Source: RUG14300 sp964561145 (GTDB taxonomy: Bacteria; Bacillota; Clostridia; Christensenellales; CAG-1252). From it: a DNA stretch of 64,000 nt. Of this stretch, positions 62,295 to 64,000 are shown in pieces. A program made the position numbers and the translations under genes. Below the pieces are notes generated by a model that did not search any database, was not told the DNA's origin, and was given only the letters and a program-made list of their open reading frames with translations. Position 1 is the stretch's first letter; the number at the start of each line of letters is the position of its first letter. The stretch is taken from contig CAZLNZ010000001.1 in the NCBI GenBank assembly GCA_964561145.1, positions 62,001 through 126,000 on the forward strand, given 5' to 3'.

Positions 62295-64000
62295 ATGACT
62301 ACCGAGGAATATATTGAAGGACTACTTAATAGAATAAAGGAAAGCTTTTCCGAAGCCCAGTATGAGAGCATCAAAAGGGCTTACGATTTTGCCGCAACCT
62401 GGCATAAGGATATACGTCGTCGTTCCGGTGATGCGTATATTGTTCATCCTTGTGCCGTTGCAGAAATACTCCTAAACCTCGGAATGGATGCACAAAGTCT
62501 TCAGGCAGCCTTTTTGCATGACGTTATAGAGGATACAGAAGCCCCGGTCGATGAGATGTTTGCACTTTTCGGTAGCGAGGTAATGGCATTGGTGGACGGC
62601 TTGACAAAGTTAAGCAAGGTTGATTTTCCGTCTAAGGATATTGCTCAAGCGGAAAATTTACGTAAGCTAATGCTTGCGATGTGCAATGATATAAGGGTGG
62701 TTATTATAAAGCTTGCCGACAGGCTTCATAATATGCGAACGCTTGGAAGCATGCCGATTGAAAACCAAAAGAGAACTTCAAAGGAAACACTGGATATATT
62801 TGCCCCGTTATCCGCTAGACTTGGTATTATGCAAATCAAGGGTGAATTAGAGGACTTGAGTTTCTATTATCTATACCCTGAGGAATACAAAAAGATCGAT
62901 GACAGAATTAAGTCGATGACCAATCTGGAAAGCTTTATTGACAACATCAAAAAACAGCTTACCGAGGCACTTGAACCTTTGAATATAAAGTATGAGCTAA
63001 GCGGAAGGAGAAAGCATTATTACAGCATTTATCGCAAAATGACAAGAAACGCCTGTTCCTTCGATGAGGTTTACGACCTCGTGGCGGTTCGTGTAATTAT
63101 TGATGGACCAAAGGAGTTATGCTATGAGGTATTGGGAACCGTACACTCTGTTTGGAATCCTCTTTTAGGTAGAATCAAGGACTATATAAGTGTTCCAAAG
63201 GCGAATAATTATAGTTCCTTGCATACGACGGTATTAGCTGATAACGGTACCCCTTTTGAGATACAGATTCGTACTACTGAAATGCACAGAGTCGCAGAAT
63301 ACGGTATTGCCGCACACTGGAAATACAAGGATGGCAAAACCGACAAGGGACTTGACGAGAAGATACAATGGTTGAGGCAGGTCATAGAGGCGGAGAGAGA
63401 TGATTACGATTCGCAAGAATTTATCAATGCCTTAAAAACCAACTTGTTTAGCGGTGACGTATTCGTATACACCCCCGACGGAAAGGTTATGCACTTACCT
63501 GTAGGTTCCACCGTTGTAGATTTTGCCTATGCCGTACACTCCGAGGTGGGCAATAGATGTAGCGGAGCCATAGTTAATTCAAGGTTTGTTCCCATAACAA
63601 CCGTTCTTCAAAACGGAGATATAGTGAAGGTTCAAACCAACGGAAAGCGTCCCTCTTTGGATTGGCTTAATTTTGTAAAGAGCAGCGGTGCAAAGAATAA
63701 AATACGCTCTTATTTTAAGCGTGTAAACAAAGAAGAAAATATAAAAACGGGCAGAGAGATGCTCGAGTACGAATGCAAGCGTAGACACTATAAGGCAAAG
63801 GATTTATTTACACCGAAGAGAATGCAAGAGGCTTTGGTTAAGTATTCTGCATTGACCGAGGATGATTTGTATGCACAGATCGGTAGCGGTGTAATCAAGG
63901 CGGAAAATGTGCTCACCTTCTTTATCAACCGATTAAACGAGGATTTGAAGTCCAAAACCGAGCTTCCCGAATATGTTCCACATACCTCATCGGATAGCGG
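62295..64000 (+). CDS. relA: RSH (RelA/SpoT) ppGpp synthetase/hydrolase, cut by window end
   Basis: Only the first 568 codons are present; the frame is open to the last base. The enzyme makes and breaks ppGpp in the stringent response. The HD hydrolase part is intact, with IVHPCAV at 49-55, FLHDVIEDT at 73-81 (His75, Asp76) and KLADRLHNM near 140. The synthetase part has YSIYRKM near 240, the acidic run YDLVAVRVII and DYISVPKANNYSSLHT near 295-312. A TGS domain (VFVYTPDGKVMHLP onward) starts near 390. This suggests a bifunctional long RSH as is usual in Bacillota. AGGAGAAGG lies upstream of the ATG. Confidence 0.95.
   Translation, partial: MTTEEYIEGLLNRIKESFSEAQYESIKRAYDFAATWHKDIRRRSGDAYIVHPCAVAEILLNLGMDAQSLQAAFLHDVIEDTEAPVDEMFALFGSEVMALVDGLTKLSKVDFPSKDIAQAENLRKLMLAMCNDIRVVIIKLADRLHNMRTLGSMPIENQKRTSKETLDIFAPLSARLGIMQIKGELEDLSFYYLYPEEYKKIDDRIKSMTNLESFIDNIKKQLTEALEPLNIKYELSGRRKHYYSIYRKMTRNACSFDEVYDLVAVRVIIDGPKELCYEVLGTVHSVWNPLLGRIKDYISVPKANNYSSLHTTVLADNGTPFEIQIRTTEMHRVAEYGIAAHWKYKDGKTDKGLDEKIQWLRQVIEAERDDYDSQEFINALKTNLFSGDVFVYTPDGKVMHLPVGSTVVDFAYAVHSEVGNRCSGAIVNSRFVPITTVLQNGDIVKVQTNGKRPSLDWLNFVKSSGAKNKIRSYFKRVNKEENIKTGREMLEYECKRRHYKAKDLFTPKRMQEALVKYSALTEDDLYAQIGSGVIKAENVLTFFINRLNEDLKSKTELPEYVPHTSSDS

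Overview
The window looks like a chromosomal segment of an uncultured, low-GC, gut-type Bacillota, probably class Clostridia. The supporting signs are Shine-Dalgarno-led genes with several TTG starts, a lexA/Y-family polymerase/YolD operon, a biotin-dependent sodium-pump decarboxylase, an ECF vitamin-transport module, RSH-type ppGpp control and many lipoproteins for glycan breakdown. The order cannot be fixed from sequence alone. No prophage, transposase, integrase or CRISPR array was seen.

Layout. 1-2.3 kb: a ribokinase-type kinase, then a gene-free stretch packed with a repeat that carries GTCATACTGAGCG. 2.3-4.9 kb (minus strand): SOS operon lexA, Y-family polymerase, YolD protein, Dabb protein, with a promoter and a palindrome at the likely transcription start. 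4.9-7.8 kb (plus): metNIQ methionine importer preceded by a Met-rich leader ORF and mutually exclusive hairpins that look like a translation-dependent attenuator. 7.8-10.6 kb: two unknown minus-strand genes and a lipoprotein. 10.8-12.7 kb: a broken perforin-like (MACPF) gene. 12.8-16.7 kb: oxaloacetate decarboxylase-type sodium pump (oadA, a lipoprotein-OadG fusion, a biotin carrier, oadB). 16.7-18.1 kb: two half-size ChrA transporters. 18.3-23.9 kb: two large cell-surface proteins, a triple LamG protein and a sialate O-acetylesterase-like protein, with near-identical C-terminal membrane anchors. 23.9-24.7 kb: more of the interspersed repeat.

24.7-46.6 kb is a glycan-use locus. It has an AraC regulator, two CUT1 permeases, a solute-binding lipoprotein, two small exported proteins, two clan GH-D (GH36-like) enzymes, a GH39-like lipoprotein, a probable six-hairpin enzyme, a YesL-like membrane protein, two ATPases (one with an unusual insertion, one without a regulatory domain), two small membrane proteins, a second AraC regulator and a LamG-esterase lipoprotein. 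Together they suggest capture, uptake and hydrolysis of an alpha-galactose-containing glycan. 46.7-52.2 kb holds a hydrolase lipoprotein and a very large double-metallophosphoesterase surface protein.

52.4-55.5 kb is an AT-rich accessory patch: an AlbA_2/ATPase protein with a 12-bp in-frame repeat and unknown genes broken at A-tracts. 55.8-56.5 kb carries three 181-bp tandem repeats ending in copies of the 3' end of an adjacent tRNA-Ser(UGA). 56.5-64 kb is housekeeping: truA, ecfT, ecfA2, ecfA1, a fused polyprenol/phytol kinase-DUF92 membrane protein, an mnmM-like methyltransferase that may be transcribed without a leader, and the first 568 codons of an RSH (RelA/SpoT) enzyme that runs off the window.
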